From NCBI GenBank assembly GCA_934047225.1, contig OW203991.1, positions 930,001-994,000 of the forward strand: a stretch of 64,000 nucleotides of DNA, read 5' to 3'. Below are positions 42,924-55,035 of this stretch, in pieces (position 1 is the stretch's first letter; the number at the start of each line of letters is the position of its first letter). Source of the stretch: Ypsolopha sequella. Taxonomy: Eukaryota > Arthropoda > Insecta > Lepidoptera > Ypsolophidae. The translations under genes and the position numbers were made by a program. A model generated the notes under the pieces. That model saw only the letters and a list, made by a program, of their open reading frames with translations, was not told the origin of the DNA and did not search any database.

Positions 42924-44559
42924 TACTATCTACCGTTTTTTTTTCTTCAAAAGCAAACATTACTATCAGCCCATAGCTCCACATTCATAGACAATTTTTT
43001 ATATATTTTTTTGCTTTTGCTCTAATTATGACCCTTTTTTAAGTTCGGTTTTTAAGCTTCTTGAGTCCGGTATATTTTTAAAAGGTAATGTTCTGTGGAC
43101 TGTTGTATTTTTTTCTAGTTTTTTTTTTGCTCAATCATTGTTCTCAAGATATTTTAAAAAATGGCGCTATTTCTGAAAAAACTGACAATGACCTTTCTTC
43201 CCGCTTACCCTTCATGTATCATTAGTTAACTTTTTAATTAGATTGTTGCGTCCTTACTGATCTTACTATTGTAAAAAAAATCAATAGTGTATATAGTGTA
43301 TATATGGTGTATTATACACAGCTCATTACAAACTTAGAATGTTAATATCAGATTGTTTCAGCATCACCAATAGAAAAGTTGTGTTAAATTGTGTAGCTCG
43401 ATTCGATTTTTTTTTCTTGTCAAAACGTTACAATTAATTGCTCAAAGTGGATAAACTGGCTTTTCGTAGTAAAAGGATTTTTCAAGTTAATTCTGAAAAT
43501 GTATCGTATATTTCAGCATATTTATAACGAGTGTAGTCAATCACAAACATAATGTAAGGGACCCCGTCAATAGAAATAATTTATTTTGAATATGCAATCC
43601 TTTACATCACATAATATCATAATATAAATAGAACTGGTGAAAGGTTATCTTGCTAGGCTTCCATATAAAGACCCCAAAAATACATGAAAATAAAATTGAC
43701 ACCATCAAAACAGCTTCATTTGTTTGTGAATATTTAGATAAATTTCTAGCATACCAATCATATGAAAGAAAATTTTGACGTATTGCATTAGCATAGAGTC
43801 TAATCTAGAATGGAATGTGGGTAGTTGTTTGCGTAGGTTTTGAGTTATCAGGCCCTTCCGGGCCGGAGCGCGGCGGGTGTGACAGACCTTCAGGTTTTCC
43901 GGAATTCCGTACGCTATTCCTGGCAAACCCGGAATTTTAAAGATTATTTCGTAGTAAAGGATCTTCGCTCTTTGTTTTAGTGATAAGTAATTCATGCATA
44001 AAAATACCTTTTAACCAAAAAAATAAATAGAAAAAAAACCCTTCAGAGATCACATTGGTTTTATTCATCTGTCTGTGTCAACAATTTTTTTCTTCGGAAC
44101 GGCTCGTTGTACCAAAGATGAATACAAAGGTTTCAAAATGAATGCAGTTATAAATAACAGTATACTAACGACCGTCTCACCTATCAAATCCGTATGAGTA
44201 TAATTCAAATTAAAATTTATTTATTTATCATAAATGTGTACAAGATGAAGGATATGTACATGTTCATGCTTAGTCTAGAACAATGTGGTACCATAACAAA
44301 GGTGTTGCTATTTCCTAGCTAGGTTTTTAGGCCTGTAAGTAGTGCGTGAGATGAGTATGAGTGATAGTATGTGTGTGAAAGGTAGTGTGAAATTGTAAAA
44401 ACATGAGATGAGATGTTTTATAGAAGTTTATAGAAATTAGGATGATTCTCTATTTTCGTTATTAGGATTTGCACAAAAGAAACGTAAGTATACTTTTTTG
44501 CATTTGAAATGGGGTAATCCATGGATGGGTAAGTGCCCTTTTTTCACATTTATGTTTTT
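42924..44559. other. Spacer, no gene recognised
   Basis: About 1.6 kb; the 96-codon minus frame at 43,705-43,995 has no domain I recognise. Confidence 0.45.
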
Positions 44560-44740
44560 GGTGGGAATACTATCTCACGAAGTCCATTTGGCTATGGTTG
44601 TAGTAGTGCCTGCCTGCACAAGCAATTTTTTCTAGTGTGCGTGACTCGGAAGCGCTACAAAACGCACGACGTACGCGCTTATCTGTAGAACACGTCACCA
44701 ACCAATAGATAGAATATCTGTACCCAATTATATATACAAC
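44560..44740. repeat. Uncharacterised repeat related to 20.34 kb
   Basis: cacgaagtccatttggctat + ggttg and tctagtgtgcgtgactcgg, plus a single agatagaatatctgtaccca phrase resembling one unit of the 31-bp array. Confidence 0.5.
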
Positions 44741-45180
44741 TAATTAACGAGTGGCAACAACATCTTCGTTAGGGGGTAGTATGTCCTACCTTGGTCAATA
44801 TAGGCTACTTTTGTCTCAGGAAATCAAACTGTGTCTTAGTAATTATAAAAGCTAACAAAACCCGAGCTGGTGAAAAAAAAAACTTGAAGCAGAGAGTATT
44901 TATTATTAGTAGAGTTACTTCTTCGTACAATATTTATTAGAACGCAGATAAAATACCGCATCATCCTATACCTATCTCCGAGTTATGGCCGAAGGAAAAA
45001 TCACATCTACGAAGAATTTCGAAGAATGAAACTTTATAAACCTATAATCACGTCGTGTAAAGGGTTGGCCTCCATTCGAACAACAAACGGAACCTGCTTC
45101 AGGGCAGCTTACTTCCACAGTATCAAATTTTATGAAACAAATAAAATGGGAAACATTTATTAGTAATTATATTTTTTATT
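44741..45180. other. Spacer, nothing recognised
   Basis: AT-rich, no feature supported. Confidence 0.45.
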
Positions 45181-46479
45181 AGTCATTGTCAAGCACTGTC
45201 TGTCTGTATGTTTAAGTTATTGTTAAGCACTGTCTGTCTGTATGTATGTATGTTTAAGTTATTGTTGAGCACTGTCTGTCTGTATGTATGTATGTTTAAG
45301 TTATTGTTGAGCACTGTCTGACTGTATGTATGTATGTTTAAGTTATTGTTGAGCACTGTTTGTCTGAATGTATGTATGTTTAAGTTATTGTTGAGCACTG
45401 TCTGTCTGTATGTATGTATGTTTAAGTTATTGTCGAGCACTGCCTGTCTGAATGTATGTATGTTTAAGTTATTGTGGAGCACTGTTTGTCTGTATGTATG
45501 TATGTATAAGTTATTGTCGAGCACTGCCTGTCTGAATGTATGTATGTTTAAGTTATTGTTAAGCACTGTCTGTCTGTATGTATGTATGTTTAAGTTATTG
45601 TTGAGCACTGTTTGTCTGTATGTATGTATGTATAAGTTATTGTCGAGCACTGCCTGTCTGAATGTATGTATGTTTAAGTTATTGTTAAGCACTGTCTGTC
45701 TGTATGTATGTATGTTTAAGTTATTGTTGAGCACTGTTTGTCTGTATGTATGTATGTATGTATAAGTTATTGTTGAGCACTGTCTGTCTGTATTTATGTA
45801 TGTTTAAGTTATTGTCGAGCACTGTCTGTCTGAATGTATGTATGTTTAAGTTATTGTTGAGCACTGTCTGTCTGTATGTATGTATGTTTAAGTTATTGTT
45901 GAGCACTGTCTGTCTGTATGTATGTATGTTTAAGTTATTGTCGAGCACTGCCTGTCTGTATGTATGTATGTATAAGTTATTGTCGAGCACTGCCTGTCTG
46001 AATGTATGTATGTTTAAGTTATTGTTGAGCACTGTCTGTCTGTATGTATGTATGTTTAAGTTATTGTCAAGCACTGCCTGTCTGAATGTATGTATATTTA
46101 AGTTATTGTCGAGGACTGTCTGTCTGTATGTATGTATGTTTAAGTTATTGTTGAGCACTGTTTGTCTGTATGTATGTATGTTTAAGTTATTGTCGAACAC
46201 TGTCTGTCTGTATGTATGTATGTTTAAGTTATTGTCGAGCACTGTTTGTCTGCATGTATGTATGTTTAAGTTATTGTTGAGCACTGTCTGTCTGTATGTA
46301 TGTATGTTTAAGTTATTGTCGAGCACTGTCTCTCTGTATGTATGTATGTTTAAGTTATTGTCGAGCACTGCCTGTCTGAATGTATGTATGTTTAAGTTAT
46401 TTTTGATCACTGTCTCTCTGTATGTATGTATGTATGTTTAAGTTATTGTCGAGCACTGTCTGTCTGTATGTATGTATGT

Positions 46480-47950
46480 TTAAGTTATTGTCGAGCACTG
46501 TTTGTCTGCATGTATGTATGTTTAAGTTATTGTCGAGCACTGTCTGTCTGTATGTATGTATGTTTAAGTTATTGTCGAGCACTGTCTCTCTGTATGTATG
46601 TATGTTTAAGTTATTGTCGAGCACTGTCTCTCTGTATGTATGTATGTTTAAGTTATTGTCGAGCACTGCCTGTCTGAATGTATGTATGTTTAAGTTATTG
46701 TCGAGCACTGTCTGTCTGTATGTATGTATGTTTAAGTTATTGTCGAGCACTGCCTGTCTGCATGTATGTATGTTTAAGTTATTGTCGAGCACTGTCTGTC
46801 TGTATGTATGTATGTTTAAGTTATTGTCGAGCACTGTCTCTCTGTATGTATGTATGTTTAAGTTATTGTTGAGCACTGTTTGTCTGCATGTATGTATGTT
46901 TAAGTTATTTTTGAGCACTGTCTCCCTGTATGTATGTATGTTTAAGTTATTGTTGAGCACTGTTTGTCTGCATGTATGTATGTTTAAGTTATTGTCGAGC
47001 ACTGTCTGTCTGTATGTATGTATGTTTAAGTTATTGTCGAGCACTGTTTGTCTGCATGTATGTATGTTTAAGTTATTGTCGAGCACTGTCTGTCTGTATG
47101 TATGTATGTTTAAGTTATTGTCGAGCACTGTCTCTCTGTATGTATGTATGTTTAAGTTATTGTCGAGCACTGTCTCTCTGTATGTATGTATGTTTAAGTT
47201 ATTGTTGAGCACTGTTTGTCTGCATGTATGTATGTTTAAGTTATTGTCGAGCACTGTCTCTCTGTATGTATGTATGTTTAAGTTATTGTCGAGCACTGTC
47301 TGTCTGTATGTATGTATGTTTAAGTTATTGTCGAGCACTGCCTGTCTGTATGTATGTATGTTTAAGTTATTGTTGAGCACTGTCTGTCTGTATGTATGTA
47401 TGTTTAAGTTATTGTCGAGCACTGCCTGTCTGTATGTATGTATGTTTAAGTTATTGTTGAGCACTGTCTGTCTGTATGTATGTATGTTTAAGTTATTGTC
47501 GAGCACTGCCTGTCTGTATGTATGTATGTTTAAGTTATTGTCGAGCACTGCCTGTCTGTATGTATGTATGTTTAAGTTATTGTTGAGCACTGCCTGTCTG
47601 TATGTATGTATGTTTAAGTTATTGTCGAGCACTGCCTGTCTGTATGTATGTATGTTTAAGTTATTGTTGAGCACTGTTTGTCTGTATGTATGTATGTTTA
47701 AGTTATTGTCGAGCACTGCCTGTCTGTATGTATGTATGTTTAAGTTATTGTCGAGCACTGTCTGTCTGTATGTATGTATGTTTAAGTTATTGTCGAGCAC
47801 TGCCTGTCTGTATGTATGTATGTTTAAGTTATTGTTGAGCACTGTCTGTCTGTATGTATGTATGTTTAAATTATTGTCGAGCACTGCCTGTCTGTATGTA
47901 TGTATGTTTAAGTTATTGTCGAGCACTGCCTGTCTGTATGTATGTATGTT
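46480..47950. repeat. Satellite block A of a recent large duplication
   Basis: Matches block B (48,160-49,545) at an offset of 1,680 bp (40 units) with very few differences up to about 47,455, then at 1,596 bp (38 units) to about 47,950. Confidence 0.9.
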
Positions 47951-48159
47951 TAAGTTATTGTTGAGCACTGCCTGTCTGTATGTATGTATGTTTAAGTTAT
48001 TGTCGAGCACTGCCTGTCTGTATGTATGTATGTTTAAGTTATTGTTGAGCACTGTTTGTCTGTATGTATGTATGTTTAAGTTATTGTCGAGCACTGCCTG
48101 TCTGTATGTATGTATGTTTAAGTTATTGTTGAGCACTGTTTGTCTGCATGTATGTATGT

Positions 48160-49545
48160 TTAAGTTATTGTCGAGCACTGTTTGTCTGCATGTATGTATG
48201 TTTAAGTTATTGTCGAGCACTGTCTGTCTGTATGTATGTATGTTTAAGTTATTGTCGAGCACTGTCTCTCTGTATGTATGTATGTTTAAGTTATTGTCGA
48301 GCACTGTCTCTCTGTATGTATGTATGTTTAAGTTATTGTCGAGCACTGCCTGTCTGAATGTATGTATGTTTAAGTTATTGTCGAGCACTGTCTGTCTGTA
48401 TGTATGTATGTTTAAGTTATTGTCGAGCACTGCCTGTCTGCATGTATGTATGTTTAAGTTATTGTCGAGCACTGTCTGTCTGTATGTATGTATGTTTAAG
48501 TTATTGTCGAGCACTGTCTCTCTGTATGTATGTATGTTTAAGTTATTGTTGAGCACTGTTTGTCTGCATGTATGTATGTTTAAGTTATTTTTGAGCACTG
48601 TCTCCCCGTATGTATGTATGTTTAAGTTATTGTTGAGCACTGTTTGTCTGCATGTATGTATTTTTAAGTTATTGTCGAGCACTGTCTGTCTGTATGTATG
48701 TATGTTTAAGTTATTGTCGAGCACTGTTTGTCTGCATGTATGTATGTTTAAGTTATTGTCGAGCACTGTCTGTCTGTATGTATGTATGTTTAAGTTATTG
48801 TCGAGCACTGTCTCTCTGTACGTATGTATGTTTAAGTTATTGTCGAGCACTGTCTCTCTGTATGTATGTATGTTTAAGTTATTGTTGAGCACTGTTTGTC
48901 TGCATGTATGTATGTTTAAGTTATTGTCGAGCACTGTCTCTCTGTATGTATGTATGTTTAAGTTATTGTCGAGCACTGTCTGTCTGTATGTATGTATGTT
49001 TAAGTTATTGTCGAGCACTGCCTGTCTGTATGTATGTATGTTTAAGTTATTGTTGAGCACTGTCTGTCTGTATGTATGTATGTTTAAGTTATTGTCGAGC
49101 ACTGCCTGTCTGTATGTATGTATGTTTAAGTTATTGTCGAGCACTGCCTGTCTGTATGTATGTATGTTTAAGTTATTGTTGAGCACTGCCTGTCTGTATG
49201 TATGTATGTTTAAGTTATTGTCGAGCACTGCCTGTCTGTATGTATGTATGTTTAAGTTATTGTTGAGCACTGTTTGTCTGTATGTATGTATGTTTAAGTT
49301 ATTGTCGAGCACTGCCTGTCTGTATGTATGTATGTTTAAGTTATTGTCGAGCACTGTCTGTCTGTATGTATGTATGTTTAAGTTATTGTCGAGCACTGCC
49401 TGTCTGTATGTATGTATGTTTAAGTTATTGTTGAGCACTGTCTGTCTGTATGTATGTATGTTTAAGTTATTGTCGAGCACTGCCTGTCTGTATGTATGTA
49501 TGTTTAAGTTATTGTCGAGCACTGCCTGTCTGTATGTATGTATGT
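48160..49545. repeat. Satellite block B of a recent large duplication
   Basis: Order of variant units equals block A. Differences seen: tctccctgta/tctccccgta, tgtttaag/tttttaag, tatgtatg/cgtatg, and loss of two units near 49,130. Confidence 0.9.
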
Positions 49546-49757
49546 TTAAGTTATTGTCGAGCACTGCCTGTCTGTATGTATGTATGTTTAAGTTATTGTT
49601 GAGCACTGTCTGTCTGTATGTATGTATGTTTAAGTTATTGTTGAGCACTGTCTGTCTGTATGTATGTATGTTTAAGTTATTGTTGAGCACTGTCTGTCTG
49701 TATGTATGTATGTTTAAGTTATTGTCGAGCACTGTCTGTCTGTATGTATGTTTAAGT

Positions 49758-50366
49758 CGACGCATGCGGGTGGAGAATCACACTAGACTCCTGAAAAGGC
49801 ACACAAACGAACCAAAAGCACCATACAAGTTCCTTTTCTTCTATCAATTCGGAACCATAAGCACAAGCTCCTACACTTATGTATGGTAGTGAATGTTGGG
49901 TATGGCAAGATAAACATCAAAGTATAGTGAATGCAGTGGAAATGCGTTTTTTACGCAGTATGTGTGGTTTAACATTGAATGACAGAGTGAAAAATACCGA
50001 AATACGTTGCGTCGCGGCCTGAAAGAAGATGTAGTGACTAGAATAGAAAAAGGAATGCTTCAGTGGTTTGGACATGTAGAGAAGATGAATGAAAGTAGAA
50101 AGACGAAAGAAATTTATGGTGCGCAAATGGAAGGTACAGCTTGACCAGGCCGCCTTAGAAGGACGTATGCTGACCAATTTGGTGACATACTGAAGAAAGG
50201 CCATGTCAAAAGTACCCGAAATAGAAGAGCTTGTATGACTAGATTGATGGATGTGGAAGAGACGATAGATGTGTGTCTGGATCGTAGCAGATGGAAATCT
50301 GTAGTCTCTCCCAACCCCTTTTGGAGATAGGCGTAGATAGATACATACATACATATATACATCCAT
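49758..50366 (+). pseudogene. RTE-like LINE, C-terminal reverse-transcriptase fragment
   Basis: Forward translation, with one frame change near 50,010 and a stop near 50,143, gives LMYGSECWVWQDKHQS, VNAVEMRFLRSMCGLT, KEDVVTRIEKGMLQWFGHVE, GRLRRTYADQFGDILKKG and RNRRACMTRLMDVEE. This is the RT thumb and tail of an RTE-like lepidopteran LINE distinct from the one at 2.5 kb. It ends with gataggcgtagatagataca + tacatacat, an ATAC-type tail. Polymerase core absent; the junction with the 42-bp satellite is abrupt. Related fragments lie at 34.0, 34.8/38.8, 50.5, 54.1 and 54.8 kb. Confidence 0.9.
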
Positions 50367-50983
50367 TATTAGGAGTACGCGACTCACCGTGTTTGGTTTT
50401 TATATTTTCCCGAATTTTCGACAGAGTTTCATCTGCCATGGTCGCGGCATGACTGTGAGTCCCGAACTCCTAATAATGTTTATAATGACCGTGTAAATTT
50501 AAAATGTTACATACATCCATATACATCTAGATCCTGACACATTTCTTTCGCCTCTTCCACATCTATCAATATAAATATTAGTACTATAGGTATATTGTTG
50601 ATATAACTTCTTCACCATAATTTTTACTACTATAAGTACAAGTAGATGGATATTCCAAATTAATTATTTTAAAATTGCATTTTTTTTTAATAGTTTTACG
50701 GCTCTGGATGCAAATCATTTTGAGTCAATCGTTTTTATTATTTTCACTTTGTGAGCACTTTATATACACATCGTTTTATCACTTTTGCATAATATTTTCA
50801 TTCAATTTACAGTTTATCCACTGTGTTTTTATTTTTAATATACCTATATTTAAAGAGAGGCATAAAGAATTTTTATTCAGGTAATAAGTCTTGAAGGCGC
50901 ATGGGAATATCACTATTACCACATATTTTTTCTAGTTCTGAAACAAGTATTAGTATATGAATTGGCATAGATTAAATTATGTT
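50367..50983. other. Spacer with small LINE scrap
   Basis: 50,478-50,575 (minus) carries ctgacacatttctttcgcct + cttccacatctatcaat, another fragment of the preceding LINE family. Otherwise unassigned. Confidence 0.55.
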
Positions 50984-51015
<32 letters not shown>

Positions 51016-52200
51016 CGTTTATTTGCTTCAGAATTTGGTACATTAAAGATAACAAAATTATAATAATAAATTGATTCACAAATTCGACCACATTGTGGTG
51101 TGCAAATATTAATTCCTTAAAATATATTAGTCAATAGTAAATTAATTATATACATTATTATAAAAACATGTCATCATTAATTATTTATTACAATTCATTG
51201 ATCAAGAAATTTATTTACGCTATAATAACATTGATCTAGTAAATATAATTTAAGCCTGTGTTTAAAATTTGGCATATGATATTCTTTGAGATCATTAGGT
51301 AATTTATTATACAACTTTATACACATATAAAAAGCATTATTACTGAATAATTTTAAATTAAATTTAGGGGCATACAGTTTATGATGATGACGAACACTCC
51401 TGCATCTCTCTTCAGCCCTTGTTTTAAATAGGTAAGAATATTTTTTAACAAATATACAAATTTCCAGGATGTATACACATGGCAAAGGAAGTATACCAAG
51501 CTTTTTAAATAATGGCTCACACGGTTCTAAATAATGCGCTCCACAAATAGTCCGGACACATTTTTTTTGTACTTTAAAGGCTTTATCAATGTCTACTGAA
51601 TTGCCCCACAACACAACACCGTATCTAAGAATCGATCCTACGTAACCATGATAAGCGGTAACAGCTGCTTCTTTGGAAATGATCTGTCTGATTCTCCTTA
51701 ACGCAAACATAAACCTGTTCACACGTTTACATAAACTAAGTATATGTGCTTTCCAACTCAGGTGTTTGTCTATTTTTATCCCTAAGAAAACTGTGGTGTC
51801 CACTTCTTCCAGTTTTTCGCCATTATAAACAATATTTAATTTTGGCCTTTCTGACTGGTAGGTGTGAAATTGTAATAATTTCGTTTTATTAACGTTAATT
51901 TTTAGATTGTTTATTTTTAACCAGTCAGTTACATTGTTTAAAGATTCATTTATTTCAGTATCCATTTTAGTTACGTCGTTACATTTTACAGCAACAGTAG
52001 TATCGTCAGCAAACAAAATACAATTTTTCACATACAATGTTTTCAGGCATGTCATTAATGTAAATCAAAAACAAAAGTGGCCCCAAAATACTCCCTTGTG
52101 GTACTCCGTAATTATTAAGCCTAAAGTAGTTTGATCTAAATACACATTTAACGTTGTTTTTCATCCTGCTTACCTCGGTGCACTGTTGTCTATGGTTTAA
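50984..52200 (-). pseudogene. CR1/Jockey-like LINE, 3' half with RT
   Basis: Minus strand, 5'-truncated at about 52,200. RT begins with [20 protein letters not shown]. After a one-base shift in the A-run near 52,025 it continues in a 286-residue frame (52,055-51,195): catalytic FADD (residues 15-18), LKINVNKTKLLQF, TVFLGIKIDKHLSWKAHI, GSILRYGVVLWGN and a long C-terminal tail. Untranslated tail ends at caaataaacgttttgattga + (TTGA)n, a microsatellite 3' end typical of this LINE group. Only one frame disruption is visible in the retained ~330 codons, so it is fairly young. It would have made cDNA by target-primed reverse transcription; lacking the endonuclease and N-terminal RT it is dead. Confidence 0.93.
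50988..51014. repeat. (AATC)n tail microsatellite
   Basis: Six to seven aatc units; on the minus strand this is the (TTGA)n 3' tail of the LINE. Confidence 0.9.
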
Positions 52201-53318
52201 GGTGTGTTAATTCGAAAAGCATCTCGAGATTTAGGTTTAATAAGCCGAATTTTCGAAGTTTTGGTCTAAAAAACCTCTTGATGATGAATATTTTTACGAA
52301 AAGGCTGCAACCTCCATTGGCCCTCGTGTGACGTCACTTGAGTAATGGCTGTTTAGAAATGTGTCCTTTACTATCAATATAAATTTATAATAATTTGCTT
52401 CAGACTAATTTGACAGCTACGTGACAGATGAGTGACAGACAGAGACAGACCACTTTTTTATAAGCAATCACACATCACAATCAGTATAATGTCTAAAATT
52501 CTCAAGTGACCAGGTCATCGGACAATTCTTTAAAAAATCATAAAAAAATAATGGTTAATTTAAATACCAAAATAATGAAAACTATGTCCTGAAATGATGT
52601 AAATTTTTTGAAAACAAAATATATATATTTTTTAATTCAGACATGAGAATTCCAAAATTTGGACAGTTAAAAATAACGTGATTCAAATCAGCATTTGCAG
52701 TCACAATATAAGATTGCATTCTTTATTTCCCGGCGTCTTCTAAGTGGCCAATATTATCACATCAGCACAGAGGCTATAAAGTTGACCCACATAACAAATA
52801 ACAAAAATAAACAAGGTTTTGATTCTTAGTGGAACTCAAATTACATCTCGTTCAAAGGCTGAAAACATTTTGCAGCCAATACTTTCATAATAATTACTGG
52901 AGAGTTGCAACAGTGCCGATAGTTGGCAACTCGAGGCAGGCTCTATTAATATTTCATGGCAGCAAATCCTCGCTATCGACATATCGCAGCTTGCGCGGCG
53001 GCGAACGTGTTTTTTGTCCTTTTCATTTTATAACATTTTTGCGGAAACTTGTCAGGGCGTATCCTGCGAAATAACGTTTAATTTACTGGTTTGTTTGGTC
53101 TCACGGTTATAAAGTCTTCAGAGTAATCTCTTATTCATATTGCAGGAAATAGGTATCTAATGTAGGTAACTAACAAAACAAACTTATGGCGAAGTTGTCT
53201 GTCGGTTAGGCCTTGGTAAAAATAGGGTAAATCATTTAAAAATGTGAAGTTTTTGATTTCATGTCACATTGAAAGTTTATGTGTGCTGTGTGGTGGCAGA
53301 TTTATTTATATTAATCGG
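52201..53318. other. Spacer, no gene recognised
   Basis: About 1.1 kb; 52,435-52,470 has gtgacagatgagtgacagac. One TGACGTCA lies at 52,331. Nothing coding is supported. Confidence 0.45.
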
Positions 53319-53320
53319 TA

Positions 53321-53435
53321 CAATGTGTAACAGAAAAGTGTTTGAGATACAGGGTTTGTTCCATAGTAAAAGTTGTTCTATACCATTAACTGAATAAGCT
53401 CTTTAAATATGGTTACACCTTTCTGTTACACGTTG
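53321..53435. mobile_element. 115-bp MITE, TA target
   Basis: Ends caatgtgtaacagaaaagtg and its inverse cacctttctgttacacgttg, flanked by TA on both sides. A shortened relative of 24,837-25,099 that confirms the TA target for the family. Confidence 0.88.
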
Positions 53436-54089
53436 TATATACATACTTATGAAAAAATGGCCTACTTCAATTTGGGTAAACACTGAGCTAGCGAAAGTGT
53501 TGAAATTTAAACCGATGCCGAGTTTTAAATAGCAGTCCTTGTTCAGCTTACTTTAATCCGTTTAACATGGTAAACTGTACAGGTATTTTGTACTGTATTA
53601 GATCAAATGGAGAATATCTCAATGAAAATTATCATGTATGAAAGAAATTACCACTTATACAATTACCATAGCTTAATGTCTAAAAGATTTTATTTTTTTA
53701 TTTTTTTAGAGAATATACGCCATTTTAGGACATAGTGCTTATTACCAACTTAGCACTGCATATAATACGGTAACAAGGTGCTGCTCTCAGCAATAATATA
53801 CCTTCTTTTATTTTCGGTTCGTCAAGATGAAGATATTGTTTTACTTCTGAATTTTGAGTTTGTCTAAATATGTAAGTAACTGTAAGCACAAGAAGTCTTT
53901 GTAAAAACATTAAAGAACCAAACTTTTAATGAACGTCGTAAACTTTTAGTTTAATATTACTTAAATAAAAAAGCATTTTCGTTGTAACATTAATATTTTG
54001 TCCTTCATTATGGATACCAAAATAATTTGAAAAGCAAGTTTCGTCTTCAATTAACCATGAATTTCATAGAAAACAATATTTATCAGAAA
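53436..54089. other. Spacer, nothing recognised
   Basis: AT-rich, no supported feature. Confidence 0.45.
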
Positions 54090-54340
54090 ATTTAGTGACT
54101 AGAATAGAAATAGGAATGCTTCGGTGGTTTGGAAATATCGAGATAATTAATAAAATATACTTATATCGTCCGTTATTTTTTGCCGTCGCAGTCTTAGAAG
54201 GACTCTTTTATAGAAACACAGACATAAGAGTCTAGAAGCGTTTGTATGACTAGGTGTCTCGAGATCGGAGAGCAGATGGAAATCTGTAGTCTGTGCCTAC
54301 TCCTCTGGGAGATAGGCGTGGATATATATACATACCAGTG
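54090..54340 (+). pseudogene. Degenerate RTE-like LINE tail
   Basis: gtgactagaatagaaatagg + aatgcttcggtggtttgg and agcagatggaaatctgtagt match the LINE at 50,030-50,310; the middle is badly decayed. Ends ataggcgtggatatatatac. Confidence 0.82.
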
Positions 54341-54837
54341 GCGAAGTATGCTAGCCGATTCCCACCGGCTTATATTTCAGAAATACCTCCAACCACAACC
54401 AACCAATACTGAATCCACCATTCATTATTTTCTTTTTTAACTTCCAAGTATATAAAAAAAAAACGCCTGCACGCAACGAATAGCAAATCAAAGAGATGCT
54501 TAATTTTACATTTTTAGTTTTGAAAAAAGAAAGCATGTCATACCGTTAGGCCATGCTCTTCCAAATATGACTATTAATTGCAAGAGGCAAGATGGGTTTT
54601 TAAACTTTTTCATACTTATTTGTACGACAAATATACGTGGATGACTGACAGTTGCTAACTGAACAAAATGTTTTGCTTTCCATGTTTATTATTCTCTGAT
54701 TCGAACATTTTGTAAGGTGAAAGTGGGGCCTTATCTTTTAAAGAAACATTAAGAATTCTTAAAATTGGCGTTTGCATCATGCGGTGAGCGCTTTTTTTTT
54801 CGGATGGGCTTACAACGTCATAATCCTACCTCTCGCC
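54341..54837. other. Spacer, nothing recognised
   Basis: No supported feature. Confidence 0.45.
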
Positions 54838-55035
54838 ACTGATACTTACATACATGCATATACATATAGATACTGACACATTTCTTTGGCCTCTTCTACA
54901 TCTATCAATCTAAATCACAAACGCTCTTCTATTCCGCGTACTCTTAACACTGCCCTTCTTTGGTATGTTGCCAATTTGGTCAGCATTCGTCCTTCTAGAG
55001 CGGCCTGTTCGAGCATATATGTAGGTATGTATGTA
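54838..55035 (-). pseudogene. RTE-like LINE tail (minus strand)
   Basis: Starts with acttacatacatgcatatac, then ctgacacatttctttggcct + cttctacatct, and ends cgtccttctagagcggcctg. Opposite in orientation to the copy at 54.1 kb, so the two form an imperfect inverted pair. It shows the uninterrupted target sequence into which gypsy inserted at 34,966. Confidence 0.82.

Larger units (their letters stand above)
45181..49757. repeat. 42-bp satellite, about 109 copies
   Basis: Unit tgtctgtctgtatgtatgta + tgtttaagttattgtcgagc + ac. Variation is concentrated at tgtc/tgcc/tttg, ctgtatg/ctgcatg/ctgaatg and gtcgag/gttgag. Because 42 = 3 x 14, a whole array can stay open: plus-strand frames give a 14-residue Leu/Cys-rich repeat, minus-strand frames an Asn-rich repeat containing NNLNIHTYRQ. 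Frames break near 45,745 and 46,430, exactly where one extra TATG (4 bp) occurs. First and last units lack part of the TATG run. Open frames on both strands follow from the repeat; I see no start context, splice signal or homology for a gene. Confidence 0.95.

Noticed and set aside
46397..49765. A 1,122-residue Asn-rich protein on the minus strand and a 1,155-residue one on the plus strand
   Set aside because: Both frames are produced by a 42-bp satellite whose period is a multiple of three. They overlap completely on opposite strands and lack gene signals.
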